Positions 52,919 to 63,445 of a DNA stretch of 64,000 nt are shown piece after piece. How positions within the stretch are numbered: the first letter of the stretch is position 1; every line of letters starts with the position of its first letter. Under the pieces are notes generated by a model. It was not told the origin of the DNA and did not search any database. It saw only the letters and a list, made by a program, of their open reading frames with translations. The DNA is from Pectobacterium carotovorum (GTDB taxonomy: Bacteria; Pseudomonadota; Gammaproteobacteria; Enterobacterales; Enterobacteriaceae). The position numbers were made by a program, and so were the translations under genes. The DNA lies in the NCBI RefSeq assembly GCF_033898505.1, contig NZ_JAXAFK010000001.1, positions 682,001 to 746,000 of the forward strand, written 5' to 3'.

Positions 52919-54997
52919 TTAGGCATTATTCTTGGCTTTGGTGCGGGAAACCCGCGCTTCACCGACCAGATAATCGAACAGGAAAATAATGGCCAGCATG
53001 ACCACAATCAGGATGGAACCGTAGGCAATCGCCATACCGTATTCACCGTCTTCCACGCGGTTAAGAATGTAAGACGTGGCGACGCGAGTATCTGGTGTAA
53101 CCAGGAAGATAATGGCGCTGACGGTAGTAATGGCGCGCACGAAACTGTAAATCAGCGCAGACAAAATGGCCGGACGCAGCAGCGGGAGCAGAATATAGAA
53201 CACCGTGCGCATCGAACCCGCACGCAGGCTGAGCGACGCCTCATCGAGCGATTTATCCAACTGTCCCAGTCCGGCAATACCCGCACGGATACCAACCGGC
53301 ACGTTACGCATCACCATCGACATGATGACGATCACCGCCGTTCCCGTTAAGTAAACCGGCGCGCTGTTAAAGGCCAGGATGTAAGACACACCGGCAACCG
53401 TGCCCGGCACCGCAAAGCACAGCATAGTGGTGAACTCGATAGCCTTCTTGCCGTAGAACTGCTGACGCACCACGATGTAGGCGATAAGTAGCCCGAACAG
53501 TGCCGTAATCGGTGCTGCGATGCCCGCGAACAACAGCGTATCCAGCAGGGAAGGCCAGGCACCGTCGCTAAAGCCTTGCCCGAACAGCTTGCTGAAGTTT
53601 GCCAGCGTCAGGGTGTAATCCACGCCCCAGTTAACGGTAAAGCTGCCGTAGAAAATGCTGCCGTACAGCAGGACGTTAAAGGCAATCCAGACATAGAGCA
53701 GGATGCTGACGATCCACACCAGCGAAACGGGTAGCGGCTGTACATCACCCCGAGAGGATTTACCAGAAATCGTCACGTAGGAGCGTTTACCGATCCACAG
53801 ATATTGCACGCAGAACACGGCCAGTGAGAATACCAGCAGGACAACGCCGAGCGTACTGGCTGACTGGTAATCCAGCTGTGCCCCGGTGATGTAGAAGTAA
53901 ATCTGGGTGGCGAGTACGTCGAAGTTACCGCCCAGCACCAGCGGGTTACTGAAGTCGGCCAGCGACTGGACGATCACGATCAGGAACGAGTTAGCGAGCG
54001 CCGGTTTCAGCAAGGGCAGGAAAACCCGCTGAAAGGTTTGGTAGCGGTTAGCACGCAGGGTGTACGACGCTTCTTCCAGCGACGGATGAATGGTCTTCAT
54101 CGCGCCTTCCAGAATCATAAACGACATTGGCGTGAAGGCGAGCACCTGCGCCAGCCAGATGCCGGTAAAACCGTACAGCCAGTTGGTGTTCGTCAGTCCG
54201 AACCAATCCACCATTAGCTCGGTCATGTAACCGGAACGGCCCATCATCAGCGTCACGCCTAACCCGACGACAAACGGCGGCGTAACGATAGGCAGAATGG
54301 AGAAAATACGGCCGATAATCGCGGAGCGGCGGGCGATGCGCGAGGTGTAGATCGCCAGCACCATACCGAAAAAAGTACAGCCGATACCGACGGCAACCGA
54401 CAGCAGGAATGAGTTCCAGATCACCCGTAAAATGTGCGTCTGACCCAAAATCTGCATAAATGCCAGCGGTGCGAATTCACCGCTGTCGTTGGTGAACATC
54501 GGGATGAAGATAGCGATGCTGGGATAAAGAATAAAGACGCCAATCAGCGCGATGATGCTAATGAGCGAGCCGATGACGAAGCGATCGCCACCCAGCCAGT
54601 CAAGCCTAGAGAGCGCCAGCGTAATAATCGCACTCAGCGCGACAAACAGCGCGATGGTGCCATAGCCCATTCCGCGACCTTCAACCGTGGCACTGATGAC
54701 CACGAAAAGGGCACAGAACAACGCGTAAGCCGCATCAAAACGGTGGCGACCACGCTGTTCCCGGCCGGGCGTAAGCAGTGGACGTGCCAGCAACCCTACT
54801 GGGAGCAGGAACCACAGCAGGCTGATATTCAGGCTTGACCAGCTGTAGGCTGCCAGCAGTTCATCGCGTGAGGCATCCAGCAGGCCGTAATCCAGGCTCC
54901 ACGCTGGCAGCAGCAAAAAGGTTGCCGCAATCAGCGCCAGCCACAGGAAAACGGGATCCCGCTTAGGCGTCGGTGAAAGAGTTAGTGTGTGTGACAT
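52919..54997 (-). CDS. afuB: Hexose-phosphate ABC importer, fused permease
   Basis: A 692-residue inner-membrane protein with about fourteen hydrophobic spans, containing two BPD_transp_1 halves. EAA loops are visible as [20 protein letters not shown] and [20 protein letters not shown]. Length matches AfuB (about 690), longer than ordinary FbpB because of extra N-terminal spans ([20 protein letters not shown] and following). It is 193 bases downstream of afuA, with a hairpin in between, and 5 bases before afuC. Confidence 0.92.
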   Translation of the reverse strand: MSHTLTLSPTPKRDPVFLWLALIAATFLLLPAWSLDYGLLDASRDELLAAYSWSSLNISLLWFLLPVGLLARPLLTPGREQRGRHRFDAAYALFCALFVVISATVEGRGMGYGTIALFVALSAIITLALSRLDWLGGDRFVIGSLISIIALIGVFILYPSIAIFIPMFTNDSGEFAPLAFMQILGQTHILRVIWNSFLLSVAVGIGCTFFGMVLAIYTSRIARRSAIIGRIFSILPIVTPPFVVGLGVTLMMGRSGYMTELMVDWFGLTNTNWLYGFTGIWLAQVLAFTPMSFMILEGAMKTIHPSLEEASYTLRANRYQTFQRVFLPLLKPALANSFLIVIVQSLADFSNPLVLGGNFDVLATQIYFYITGAQLDYQSASTLGVVLLVFSLAVFCVQYLWIGKRSYVTISGKSSRGDVQPLPVSLVWIVSILLYVWIAFNVLLYGSIFYGSFTVNWGVDYTLTLANFSKLFGQGFSDGAWPSLLDTLLFAGIAAPITALFGLLIAYIVVRQQFYGKKAIEFTTMLCFAVPGTVAGVSYILAFNSAPVYLTGTAVIVIMSMVMRNVPVGIRAGIAGLGQLDKSLDEASLSLRAGSMRTVFYILLPLLRPAILSALIYSFVRAITTVSAIIFLVTPDTRVATSYILNRVEDGEYGMAIAYGSILIVVMLAIIFLFDYLVGEARVSRTKAKNNA

Positions 54998-55096
54998 AGG
55001 GTTCCCTGGTGCTTTATAGCGTTGTTTTATAAGATTGAATCGTCACAGGTATTAGGTGGTGAATAATATTGAGTAATGGTTAATCAGCGATGCTGA

Positions 55097-55137
55097 GAAC
55101 ACGGCGTTAAGCGAAACGCGAGCTTACCGCTGTGTTC
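55097..55137 (-). promoter_or_regulatory. Intercistronic hairpin between afuA and afuB
   Basis: An imperfect 16-bp inverted repeat GAACACGGCGTTAAGC / GCTTACCGCTGTGTTC with a 9-base loop and no T tract. Such structures after binding-protein genes commonly protect the upstream message and lower permease expression. Confidence 0.65.
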
Positions 55138-55190
55138 CCGGTGTTTTTGCAATCAATAAAGGTCAATGAATCAAGGGCAATGAATCGAGA

Positions 55191-56225
55191 TTATTGGCCC
55201 ATTTTGACTTCGTTAACCCACTTGGAAATCAGCTCTTTACGCACGTCTGCCGCGCCGTATTTGTCCATGTCGTAGTTGATCAGTTTCAGATCCTGCAACT
55301 TCAGCGACAGTGGAGAGGCTTCGGCGGTGGTGTTGGTCAGAATCTGGTAGGACTGACCTTTCTTCCAGGAGAGTTCCTGTGCTTCTTTTGACAGCGCCCA
55401 GTCAACGAACAGCTTGGCGTTATCCATATTGCGTGCGCCTTTCAGGATGCTGACGCCGCCAATTTCATAACCGGTACCTTCACAGGGGGAGATCAGCGTC
55501 AGCGGGGCGCCTTTCTCTTTTTCCAGTGAGTAGTCATGCAGGAAGCCGATGCCGATAGCGGTTTCGCCACGTGCAGCGTTGCGTGCCGGGGCAATACCCG
55601 ATTTGGTGTACTGCGATACGTTGGTATTCAGTTTCTTCAGGTAATCAAAGGCCTGATCCTGACCCCAAAGCTGGGAGAAGGTCGCCAGTGCGGTATAGGC
55701 CGTACCGGAGCTTTGTGGATCGGCAATCTGGATTTCGCCTTTGTAGACTGGGTTGGTCAGATCTTTCCAGCACTGTGGTACTGGCAGGTTTTTCTCTTTC
55801 AGGCGATCGGTGTTGACGCCAAAGCCGAGGATGCCGACGTAAACGGCAGACGAGTAGTTGCCTTTACGTTTAGCGGGATCGCGGAACTGCGGCATGATCT
55901 GATCGAGGTTTTTAGACTGGTAGGGTTCCAGTAGATCCATTTCGCCCGCTTGGGACTGCGGATCCAGCGTGCCGCCGTACCAGACGTCAGCCTGCGGGTT
56001 TTTCTTCTCCGCATCGACTTTCGCCAGCGTACTGCCGGAACCGTTGCGGATAAAGGAGGTTTTAACGTCGTATTTTTCACCGAAGGCCTTGGCTTCTTCC
56101 TCGCAGAAGGCGTTGGTGGCGCTACAATAAATCACTAAGCGCCCTTCAGCACGTGCGGTGGTAGTGGTAACGGCAGCAACGGTCAGTCCAGCGGCGATGA
56201 GGGTAGTTAAGGTACTTAGTTTCAT
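55191..56225 (-). CDS. afuA: Hexose-phosphate ABC importer, periplasmic binding protein
   Basis: A 344-residue periplasmic binding protein with a signal peptide ending TTARA (about residue 26) and mature start EGRLVIYCSATNAFCEEEAK. Features matching AfuA are the paired cysteines in CSATNAFCEEE, GSGSTLAKVDAEKKNP and GIGFLHDYS. The paired adjacent tyrosines of true iron binders are missing at the corresponding place. It likely delivers glucose 6-phosphate, fructose 6-phosphate or similar to AfuBC. AAGGA lies 8 bases before the ATG, and an ERIC element begins 15 bases further upstream. Confidence 0.9.
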   Translation of the reverse strand: MKLSTLTTLIAAGLTVAAVTTTTARAEGRLVIYCSATNAFCEEEAKAFGEKYDVKTSFIRNGSGSTLAKVDAEKKNPQADVWYGGTLDPQSQAGEMDLLEPYQSKNLDQIMPQFRDPAKRKGNYSSAVYVGILGFGVNTDRLKEKNLPVPQCWKDLTNPVYKGEIQIADPQSSGTAYTALATFSQLWGQDQAFDYLKKLNTNVSQYTKSGIAPARNAARGETAIGIGFLHDYSLEKEKGAPLTLISPCEGTGYEIGGVSILKGARNMDNAKLFVDWALSKEAQELSWKKGQSYQILTNTTAEASPLSLKLQDLKLINYDMDKYGAADVRKELISKWVNEVKMGQ

Positions 56226-56240
56226 GATGTTTTCCTTAGT

Positions 56241-56440
<200 letters not shown>

Positions 56441-56456
56441 TTATCGATTGTTATCG

Positions 56457-57797
56457 CTATTTTGATGTCATCAAACGTTCCCGGCGGCTGACACCTGCCA
56501 TCAGCAGCGGCATCAATAACAGTCCGATGCAGGCTGAAGCCAACGCCAGCAGAGTAAAAAATCCCGACCATCCGTAGTGTTGCAGCACCTGTGCCAGCGG
56601 CCAGCCCGCCAGCGCCGCCCCCAGATAGGCAAACAACGCCAGAAAACCTGTCACCGTGCCAGCGGCATCCTTATGGCTGTATTCCGTCGCAGCCAGACCG
56701 ATCAACATCTGTGGTCCAAAAACAAAAAAACCGATACTGAAGAAACAGGCCGCGAGCAGCGAATAGTGGTGAATCGGTGCCAGCCACAGCGCGGTCATGG
56801 TTAAAAACAGCCCTAATGCAAACAGCAAAATCATCGGTGCGCGTTGACCACGAAACAGCAGGTCCGAACCCCAACCGGCAAACAGCGCCCCCAGCAATCC
56901 ACCGAGTTCAAACAGCGACAGCGTGGCGTTCGCGCTGAGGAGGTTGAAGCCGTGGCTCTCCGACAGCCAGATGTTTCCCCAGTCATTCAGTGCGATACGA
57001 ATCAGGTACACCAGAATGTAGGAGAACCCGAGCAGCCAGATGGTGCGGTTACGCAGAATCGCATCGCGCAGAATCTGACGCATCGGCATCGGTGGGCTCT
57101 GCTGCTCCTGACGAATCTCCAGCGCATCGCGTCGCCACTGACCGACGCTGGGCAATCCCTGCTGCTGCGGCTTGTCGCACAGTTGCCAGCACAGCCACAG
57201 CCCAATCACAATGCCGATGATGCCCGGCACCAGCAGCGCCGCCTGCCATCCCCATTCGGAGGCCAGATAGCCCGCGAGCAGGGGAACCGCCGCGCCGCCG
57301 ATGTTGATCGACGTATTCCAGCATCCCCACCAGAGGCCGCGTTCATTGCGCGAATACCAACTGCTCAGCAGTCTGGCGCAAGGGGGCCAACCCCAGCCCT
57401 GAAAGAACCCGTTCAGCGCCCAGACAATCAGTAACCCCGTGAGCGACTGGCAGTACATGAACAGAATGTTCAGTACGCCGGTAATCATCAACCCGACGCC
57501 CATAAACCAGCGCACCTGACTGCGATCGCACACGATGCCGGAAATAAACTTGGACGCGCCGTAGCAGAGATAAAACAGCGTCCCCAGCAGGCCGATATCG
57601 CCTTTGCTTAACCCTAATTCCAACTGCATCACCGGCATGACGAAGTTGATGCTTTTGCGCGTCAGGTAAAACGTGGCGTACCCGATGACCATGGAAATCA
57701 GCAACCGCGGTCGCCAGTAGCGATAACGCTGGCTGATCTGTGTTGGTGAAAGCTGTCCCGGTGGAAACTGTCTCGTTGGAAACATGGGTGCCTGCAT
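56457..57797 (-). CDS. uhpC: UhpC-like membrane sensor of sugar phosphate
   Basis: A 446-residue MFS-type protein with about twelve hydrophobic spans. It is close to E. coli UhpC: RYRYWRPRLLISMVIGYATF, YLTRKSINFVMPVMQ, FISGIVCDRSQVRWFMGVGL, ALNGFFQGWGWPPCARLLSS, IALNDWGNIWLSESHG, SLFELGGLLGALFAGWGSDL. UhpC binds external glucose 6-phosphate and activates UhpB. UhpT is the related transporter; the YRYWR start, the WYSRNERG loop and the gene order favour UhpC. It lies 89 bases after uhpB. Confidence 0.92.
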   Translation of the reverse strand: MQAPMFPTRQFPPGQLSPTQISQRYRYWRPRLLISMVIGYATFYLTRKSINFVMPVMQLELGLSKGDIGLLGTLFYLCYGASKFISGIVCDRSQVRWFMGVGLMITGVLNILFMYCQSLTGLLIVWALNGFFQGWGWPPCARLLSSWYSRNERGLWWGCWNTSINIGGAAVPLLAGYLASEWGWQAALLVPGIIGIVIGLWLCWQLCDKPQQQGLPSVGQWRRDALEIRQEQQSPPMPMRQILRDAILRNRTIWLLGFSYILVYLIRIALNDWGNIWLSESHGFNLLSANATLSLFELGGLLGALFAGWGSDLLFRGQRAPMILLFALGLFLTMTALWLAPIHHYSLLAACFFSIGFFVFGPQMLIGLAATEYSHKDAAGTVTGFLALFAYLGAALAGWPLAQVLQHYGWSGFFTLLALASACIGLLLMPLLMAGVSRRERLMTSK

Positions 57798-57886
57798 GGG
57801 GTTCTCCGTCGCGTTGAGAGAAGAGTAGGGGGATGTGAATCAAAAAGGATGAGACAAGGTTTTAGGTGACTAGGAATAATTCCTAG

Positions 57887-59464
57887 CTAATCGTCTTTTT
57901 GTTTAAATTTTGTGGGCAGGTTAACAATTATGTGTGTGCCATGCGGCGTGGTGGATTCACCGCTGGTCGCAGTCTTCACCAGCCAGTGACCGCCCAGCGC
58001 CTGAACGCGCTCCTCGATGCCCCGCAGGCCGAAGCCGCCACTTGTGGGATTTGTCCTGTCTTTTTGTGCAATGCCCACGCCGTTATCAATGACGTCAAGC
58101 GTAATCAGGTCATCCTGCTGAGAAAGCCGAACCGTAATCTGCGTGGCGCTGGCGTGTTTGTTGATGTTATTCAGCAGTTCCTGCACCAGTCGGTAAAGGG
58201 TGAAAACCACCACGTCATCGTGCGGGGGCGTGGGAAGCTGATAGTCCAGATGAAACTGGATGCCGCGCGCTGTGAAGGCGAATTCATCCGCCAGATGATG
58301 CAGCGCTTTATCCAGCACCATCTCATCCAGCACCGGCGGGCGCAGCTGGCGTAGAAGCTGGCGCGTGGTGTGGTGGATGCGCCGCGACAGCTCGCTGATT
58401 TGTCCGGCAGCATGCTGGGCCGCATCGGCAGGTGCGCTGTGTTTTACCAGCATGGCCTGAATCTGAATGGCGGTGATGTTTTGGCCGATGTCATCATGCA
58501 GCTCGCGCGCGATGTCTTTGCGCACGGCCTCTTCGGTATGGATGATGCGCTCCATGAGCCGCCGCCGGGTTTTCAGCTCCTGTTCCAACTGCTGACGATA
58601 GCGCTGGAGCCGCTGCGCCAACTGTTGCTGGCGACTGATGGCGATCCCCAGCCCAATACCGAGCAATGCCTGCGTGGACAGGAATAGCTCCAACTCGCGC
58701 AGATCGTCGAAGGCCCCGCTCACCTGACGCGTGACGGCAATCATCAGGCTGCCGAGTACGGCGGAGAGTACGCCGCCTTGCCAACCGAATTTATACGCCA
58801 TCACCACGTTGGGCAGAAAAACGAAGATCAGCAGCAGCCGTTCCATTTCGGGCGTGAACGCCATTTGCAGGCAAACGCCGATAGAAAAAAACAGCGAGCA
58901 CCAAATCAGCAGCGAGGTACGCAGCGGCGGATCGGGGATCTCCTGCGCCAGCAGTGTCTGCAAGTGCTGCTGCTTGATGTATTCGTACAGCAGATAGATG
59001 AACGGAATCAGCAGGACGCCGCCGGTAAACGTGGCCAGCAGCGTCTGCGTCAGTTGCGAATGCAACCAGGGGCCAATGGCGATGCCGTGCAGAATCGTGT
59101 TGAGCGTCAGCGCTGCCAGCAACAGCAGGAGGCGTTGCCAATAAAGCGTATGGCGATGCCAGATTTTATGCGTGATGATGGCCGGAATCAGGCTGAGGAA
59201 CGGGGAAAGCAGTAGCAGCGAACGCGTCATGAGCTGCTCGCTGATAAGCCAACTCTGGATAGCGATTTCTGAGAGTAGCAAGGTCGGCCAATATTTGCGC
59301 GGCAGCAAAATCATCAGCGCCAGCCGTAGCCCTTGCGGTAACAGCAGCAGCGCCTGTTGGCCGTTGTTGCTTAAATAGAAACTGATGGTCCACAGCGCCA
59401 GCCAAATCAGACTATAGAAAAAGGCCAGAAACAGCGTCATTCCGATGACGTGCAGGCGGCGCAT
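57887..59464 (-). CDS. uhpB: UhpB-like sensor histidine kinase
   Basis: A 525-residue kinase. The first 280 or so residues form a multi-span membrane domain of the MASE1 type (LLPQGLRLALMILLPRKYWP near residue 40). The dimerisation/phosphoacceptor HisKA_3 region follows, with His323 in RELHDDIGQNITAIQ, and the C-terminal ATPase domain has ELLNNINKHASA (N box), DNGVG and GGFGLRGIEERV (G boxes). With UhpC it reads external sugar phosphate and phosphorylates UhpA. It starts 3 bases after the uhpA stop, so the two are coupled. Confidence 0.93.
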   Translation of the reverse strand: MRRLHVIGMTLFLAFFYSLIWLALWTISFYLSNNGQQALLLLPQGLRLALMILLPRKYWPTLLLSEIAIQSWLISEQLMTRSLLLLSPFLSLIPAIITHKIWHRHTLYWQRLLLLLAALTLNTILHGIAIGPWLHSQLTQTLLATFTGGVLLIPFIYLLYEYIKQQHLQTLLAQEIPDPPLRTSLLIWCSLFFSIGVCLQMAFTPEMERLLLIFVFLPNVVMAYKFGWQGGVLSAVLGSLMIAVTRQVSGAFDDLRELELFLSTQALLGIGLGIAISRQQQLAQRLQRYRQQLEQELKTRRRLMERIIHTEEAVRKDIARELHDDIGQNITAIQIQAMLVKHSAPADAAQHAAGQISELSRRIHHTTRQLLRQLRPPVLDEMVLDKALHHLADEFAFTARGIQFHLDYQLPTPPHDDVVVFTLYRLVQELLNNINKHASATQITVRLSQQDDLITLDVIDNGVGIAQKDRTNPTSGGFGLRGIEERVQALGGHWLVKTATSGESTTPHGTHIIVNLPTKFKQKDD

Positions 59465-59467
59465 GGT

Positions 59468-60097
59468 CTATTTCCCGGCCAGAAGTTGGTGCTGTAGCGC
59501 AAAGTGCACCAGTTCTACCGTAGATTCACACTGCAATTTGCTGAGAATGTTGGCGCGGTGTACGTGGACGGTTTTATGGCTGAGTTCGAGCTGTTCAGCG
59601 ATGCTTTTCACACTAATCCCGTTGATCAGCAGGCTGAATATCTCCCGCTCGCGTGGCGTAAGCGCCAGCAGCTCTTTCGGTGGCTGCTGCTGATGGCGGA
59701 TGGCGTGCAGGGCATCGGCACACAGATAAATACCGCCGCTGCCGACCACGCGAACCGCCTGCACTAATTCTTCCGGGCCGCAGCGCTTTGTGAGATAGCC
59801 GCCAGCCCCCGCATCCAGCGCGCTTTGTACAAATGCAGTGGTATCGTAAATGCTCAGAATAATGGCGCGAAACTGAGGACGCTGCTGACGCAGGCGGGTT
59901 AATAACGACAGGCCGCTTTCATCCGGCATGGCGATATCAATCACGGCAACATCAATCGGCTGTTTGAGTAGATGGGGCCACGCCTGCGCCGCCGAGGCAT
60001 ATTGTTCCACTACCTGAATGTCATTTTCTAATGCCAGAAGCTGTGCAAAGCCAGACCGTACAACGATGTGATCGTCAACCAAAGCCACATTAATCAT
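59468..60097 (-). CDS. uhpA: UhpA-like response regulator (LuxR/FixJ family)
   Basis: A 209-residue response regulator: receiver domain with acidic pair Asp8-Asp9, phosphoacceptor Asp54 in VAVIDIAMPDES and Lys near TKRCGPEEL, then a LuxR-type HTH (LTPREREIFSLLINGISVKS, QLELSHKTVHVHRANILSKL). It aligns with E. coli UhpA from MINVALVDDHIVVRSGFAQL, which sets the start at 60097 in preference to upstream frames to 60151. Its expected target is the promoter of the hexose-phosphate transporter genes, here afuABC. Confidence 0.93.
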   Translation of the reverse strand: MINVALVDDHIVVRSGFAQLLALENDIQVVEQYASAAQAWPHLLKQPIDVAVIDIAMPDESGLSLLTRLRQQRPQFRAIILSIYDTTAFVQSALDAGAGGYLTKRCGPEELVQAVRVVGSGGIYLCADALHAIRHQQQPPKELLALTPREREIFSLLINGISVKSIAEQLELSHKTVHVHRANILSKLQCESTVELVHFALQHQLLAGK

Positions 60098-60340
60098 GGT
60101 TTCGCCGTGTGAATCAGAAGTCATCAAAGTGTCATAATGCGGGGGAATCAAGAGGTGAGCAATAGCAGATAATTAAAATGGAATCGGCTTAACAAATTCA
60201 CCACACTTATTGAAAGCATGGTGAAAAGCATATTGATAGAACGCGGAGTTATTTGACTCGCTTAATCGAGGGACATACTGTTTTTTTCTTTAAATCAATA
60301 TATTGAGAAATCAATGTATTTACGATATCAGGGAATCAGA

Positions 60341-61156
60341 ATGATGAAGACATGGCGTGTAGCGCTGGTGGCGGGAATGGTCACGGCGGCGATGGCGTTG
60401 ACCGCATGCGATAACGCAAGCAATTCTGCCAACCACATTAAAGTCGGTGTGATTAACGGCGCAGAACAGGATGTCGCCGACGTGGCGAAGAAAGTGGCAA
60501 AAGAAAAATATGGCCTTGATGTTGAACTGGTCGGGTTTAGCGGTTCGCTATTGCCTAACGAAGCGACGGATAAAAGCGATCTGGACGCAAACGTCTTTCA
60601 ACATCGCCCCTTTCTGGAACAGCAAAATCGCGAACACGGTTATAAACTGGTGGCGGTAGGAAATACCTTCGTTTTCCCGATGGCGGGTTATTCGAAAAAG
60701 ATAAAAAATATCAACGATCTGAAAGATGGCGATACTATCGCGATTCCTTTCGATCCGACTAATCTGGGGCGAGCGCTGTTATTACTGGAAAAAACCGGAT
60801 TAATTACCCTGAAACCTGATACGGGTTTATTGCCGACGGTGCTGGATATTACGACCAACACGCACAACCTGCGTATTATGGAAGTAGAAGGGGCACAGCT
60901 GCCACGTTTATTAGACGACCCGAAAGTAACGGTGGCGATCATTAGCACCACCTATATTCAACAAACGGGCTTAACGCCAACGAAAGACGGTATTTTTATT
61001 GAGGATAAGGAATCTCCGTATGTGAATATCATTGTGACCCGTGAGGATAATAAGGAGGCGGAGAACGTGAAGAAATTTATTCAAGCCTACCAGTCCGATG
61101 AGGTTGAACAGGCTGCTAACCGTATTTTTAATGGCGGTGCAGTAAAAGGATGGTAG
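60341..61156 (+). CDS. nlpA: NlpA/MetQ-family lipoprotein, D-methionine-type binding protein
   Basis: A 271-residue lipoprotein: signal sequence with lipobox LTAC (lipidated Cys near residue 24), then ANHIKVGVINGAEQDVADVA and the NlpA family core LDANVFQHRPFLEQQNREHG, FVFPMAGYSKKIKN and IAIPFDPTNLGRALLLLEK. Family members bind methionine and, in MetQ, feed MetNI. No metN or metI is adjacent, so it resembles the orphan NlpA. It is divergent from uhpA with 243 bases between. Start could be 60341 or 60344. A hairpin without T tract follows at 61181-61209. Confidence 0.88.
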   Translation: MMKTWRVALVAGMVTAAMALTACDNASNSANHIKVGVINGAEQDVADVAKKVAKEKYGLDVELVGFSGSLLPNEATDKSDLDANVFQHRPFLEQQNREHGYKLVAVGNTFVFPMAGYSKKIKNINDLKDGDTIAIPFDPTNLGRALLLLEKTGLITLKPDTGLLPTVLDITTNTHNLRIMEVEGAQLPRLLDDPKVTVAIISTTYIQQTGLTPTKDGIFIEDKESPYVNIIVTREDNKEAENVKKFIQAYQSDEVEQAANRIFNGGAVKGW

Positions 61157-61311
61157 CGATAATAATTTAATGGCTATGATGCAGTCACCTTTATTAATAA
61201 GGTGGCTGCGAATTAATTAAATAAGAAACTATTCGCAAGGTTCTTTTTTTATTAAACTCGATTAATAAGCATAATAAATTCTCTTATATACACTCTGTAA
61301 TTGTCGAAGGC

Positions 61312-61337
61312 GTGTTATTTATTTTGTTAATTAACAC
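61312..61337. promoter_or_regulatory. Inverted repeat upstream of the pectin lyase gene
   Basis: GTGTTA at 61312-61317 and TAACAC at 61332-61337, 44 bases before the start, in an AT-rich promoter region that also holds TTAATTAA. Pectobacterium pnl is known to need the RdgB activator; whether this is its site cannot be told from the sequence. Confidence 0.35.
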
Positions 61338-61380
61338 CTCAAATGACATTACTATTCACTAATTGTAAAAAGGAAAATTT

Positions 61381-62325
61381 ATGGCTTATCCAACAACGAA
61401 TCTTACTGGGATTATTGGTTTTGCAAAAGCAGCAAATGTTACCGGAGGAACAGGCGGTAAAGTTGTTACGGTAAATTCTCTGGCCGATTTTAAATCAGCC
61501 GTCAGCGGTTCCACAAAAACGATTGTGGTGCTGGGTGCATCGCTGAAAACATCTGCGTTGACCAAAGTGGTATTTGGCAGCAATAAAACCATCGTCGGTT
61601 CTTTCGGTGGCGCTAATGTACTGACCAATATCCACCTGCGTGCTGAGAGCAATTCATCTAACGTCATTTTCCAGAATCTGGTTTTTAAACATGATGTTGC
61701 CATCAAAGATAATGACGATATCCAGCTGTATTTGAACTACGGTAAGGGATATTGGGTGGATCACTGTTCATGGCCTGGGCATACGTGGAGCGATAACGAT
61801 GGTAGCCTCGATAAACTGATTTATATCGGCGAGAAGGCGGATTACATCACGATCAGTAACTGCTTATTCTCAAACCATAAATATGGTTGCATCTTCGGTC
61901 ATCCGGCTGATGACAATAATAGCGCCTACAATGGCTATCCACGTTTGACTATTTGTCATAACTATTACGAAAATATTCAGGTGCGTGCGCCCGGCCTGAT
62001 GCGTTATGGTTATTTCCACGTCTTCAACAACTACGTCAATAAATTCAACCTGGCCTTTACGGTCGCGCAGAATGCCAATGTTATCTCTGAACGCAACGTA
62101 TTCGGTACCGGTGCGGAAAAGAAAGGGATGGTTGACGATAAAGGCAATGGTTCAACCTTTACGGATAATGGCAGTTCACCGGCTGCCGTGGCGAGTAAAT
62201 CGCCTGCGGCTAAATGGACGGCGTCATCTAACTATTCATACAGTCTGATGACCACGTCAGCGGCGAAATCCTGGGTGGTTTCTAATTCGGGTGCACAAAA
62301 TAGTGCGTTGAAATTCCCGTCATAA
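61381..62325 (+). CDS. pnl: Pectin lyase
   Basis: A 314-residue polysaccharide lyase family 1 protein that, as I recall it, is almost identical to the Pnl of Pectobacterium carotovorum. The start MAYPTTNLTGIIGFAKAANV has no signal peptide, as known for Pnl. The PL1 motif YWVDHCSW and the parallel beta-helix segments (NVIFQNLVF, ITISNCLFSNH, LTICHNYYENI, HVFNNYVNKF) are plain. It cleaves methyl-esterified polygalacturonate by beta-elimination and is induced by DNA damage through RdgA/RdgB in that genus. AAAGGAAA precedes the ATG. It stands alone between nlpA and a convergent racemase gene. Confidence 0.95.
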   Translation: MAYPTTNLTGIIGFAKAANVTGGTGGKVVTVNSLADFKSAVSGSTKTIVVLGASLKTSALTKVVFGSNKTIVGSFGGANVLTNIHLRAESNSSNVIFQNLVFKHDVAIKDNDDIQLYLNYGKGYWVDHCSWPGHTWSDNDGSLDKLIYIGEKADYITISNCLFSNHKYGCIFGHPADDNNSAYNGYPRLTICHNYYENIQVRAPGLMRYGYFHVFNNYVNKFNLAFTVAQNANVISERNVFGTGAEKKGMVDDKGNGSTFTDNGSSPAAVASKSPAAKWTASSNYSYSLMTTSAAKSWVVSNSGAQNSALKFPS

Positions 62326-62406
62326 TCACGGTGCGTTTATTTATTTGCGTGTCTGTATAGGCTGTATTGTGAATTGATACTCATTAAATAGTGAGTATAT
62401 AACACT

Positions 62407-62442
62407 ATGCCACTCGGCGTGAATGTATTCGCCGAGTGGCAT
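62407..62442. terminator. Bidirectional terminator candidate after pnl
   Basis: A perfect 13-bp stem ATGCCACTCGGCG / CGCCGAGTGGCAT with a 10-base loop between convergent genes. The flanks are AT-rich but lack an uninterrupted T run. Confidence 0.75.
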
Positions 62443-62489
62443 AATTATATTGTATTAAATAGTGTAATGTTGAAAAACGTAAAATTGAA

Positions 62490-63206
62490 TCAGGCGGCGA
62501 TATCGTTTCTCGGACTGTGAGTAAAATACCACTCGACCGTTTTCTTAATTAACTCTTCCGTCGCATCGACATAATGCTGTGGTGACGTTCTGACTTCCTG
62601 CTCCAGAATCAAGGGAAGCTCGGTACAACCCAGAATAATTTTCTCAACGCCAGCCTGCAACAGACGATCTTTAACAGGTGACAGCATGCTATAGGCGCCG
62701 GCGATATCACCGGATTTATACGCGTAGATGCTTTCCATTACCTGGTGTTGGTCTGCATCATCCGGCGTATAGCACTCAATATTATCGGTAATCAGGTTAT
62801 CCTGATAAATTCTCGCTTTGACCGTCGCTGTCGTCGCTAACAGGCCGACGCGTGTGGTGTTGGCATTCTTAATCGCCTGGCAGGTCACATCAATAATGCT
62901 GATCATTTCCGCACGGCACTGCTGTTTTAATTCATTAAACCAATAGTGCGCGGTATTACACGGGATAATGATGCATTCAGCGCCTGCATTTTCGAGAATT
63001 TTCATATATTGCAGCATTTTTTCCAGCGGTGAGGCGCTGTGTTGGAGAATGCATTGTGTTCTGTCAGGGATATCAGGAATAGACACCGCAATCATGGGGA
63101 TATGGTCTTGATCCCGATACGCTGGCGTGTTTTTGATCAGTTTTTGCATCGCATCGACGGTAGCACCCGGCCCCATACCGCCAAGAATTCCCACGAGACT
63201 GTTCAT
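62490..63206 (-). CDS. Aspartate/glutamate racemase family protein
   Basis: A 238-residue Asp/Glu racemase: VGILGGMGPGATVDAMQKLI at the start, the two catalytic cysteines in CIIIPCNTAHYWF (first half) and IILGCTELPLIL (second half), and VGLLATTATVKARIYQ between them. The GGMGP start is typical of the PyrABCN-type or YgeA-like aspartate racemases. It interconverts L- and D-amino acids without a cofactor. It is divergent from the LysR-type gene after a gap of 239 bases. Confidence 0.9.
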   Translation of the reverse strand: MNSLVGILGGMGPGATVDAMQKLIKNTPAYRDQDHIPMIAVSIPDIPDRTQCILQHSASPLEKMLQYMKILENAGAECIIIPCNTAHYWFNELKQQCRAEMISIIDVTCQAIKNANTTRVGLLATTATVKARIYQDNLITDNIECYTPDDADQHQVMESIYAYKSGDIAGAYSMLSPVKDRLLQAGVEKIILGCTELPLILEQEVRTSPQHYVDATEELIKKTVEWYFTHSPRNDIAA

Positions 63207-63445
63207 GCTGTTAACCCTGTAGCATTATGAAATTAAAAGGATAATCGCACACTGGCGGGCAATGTGAATTGCTAAATTCCCATTTGCTATGTGTGATTTG
63301 CATAACTATTGGCATCCCTATGCTTTTATTGGTTTTAACGGTGTATAGTGGGAAGTATCTTTATTGGCGATGTAGGTCGTTGGCAGATATAGAACGTTGG
63401 CATAGGGAACGAAAATATGACGCTGCGCGTTTTGAGTGAGGGGTG

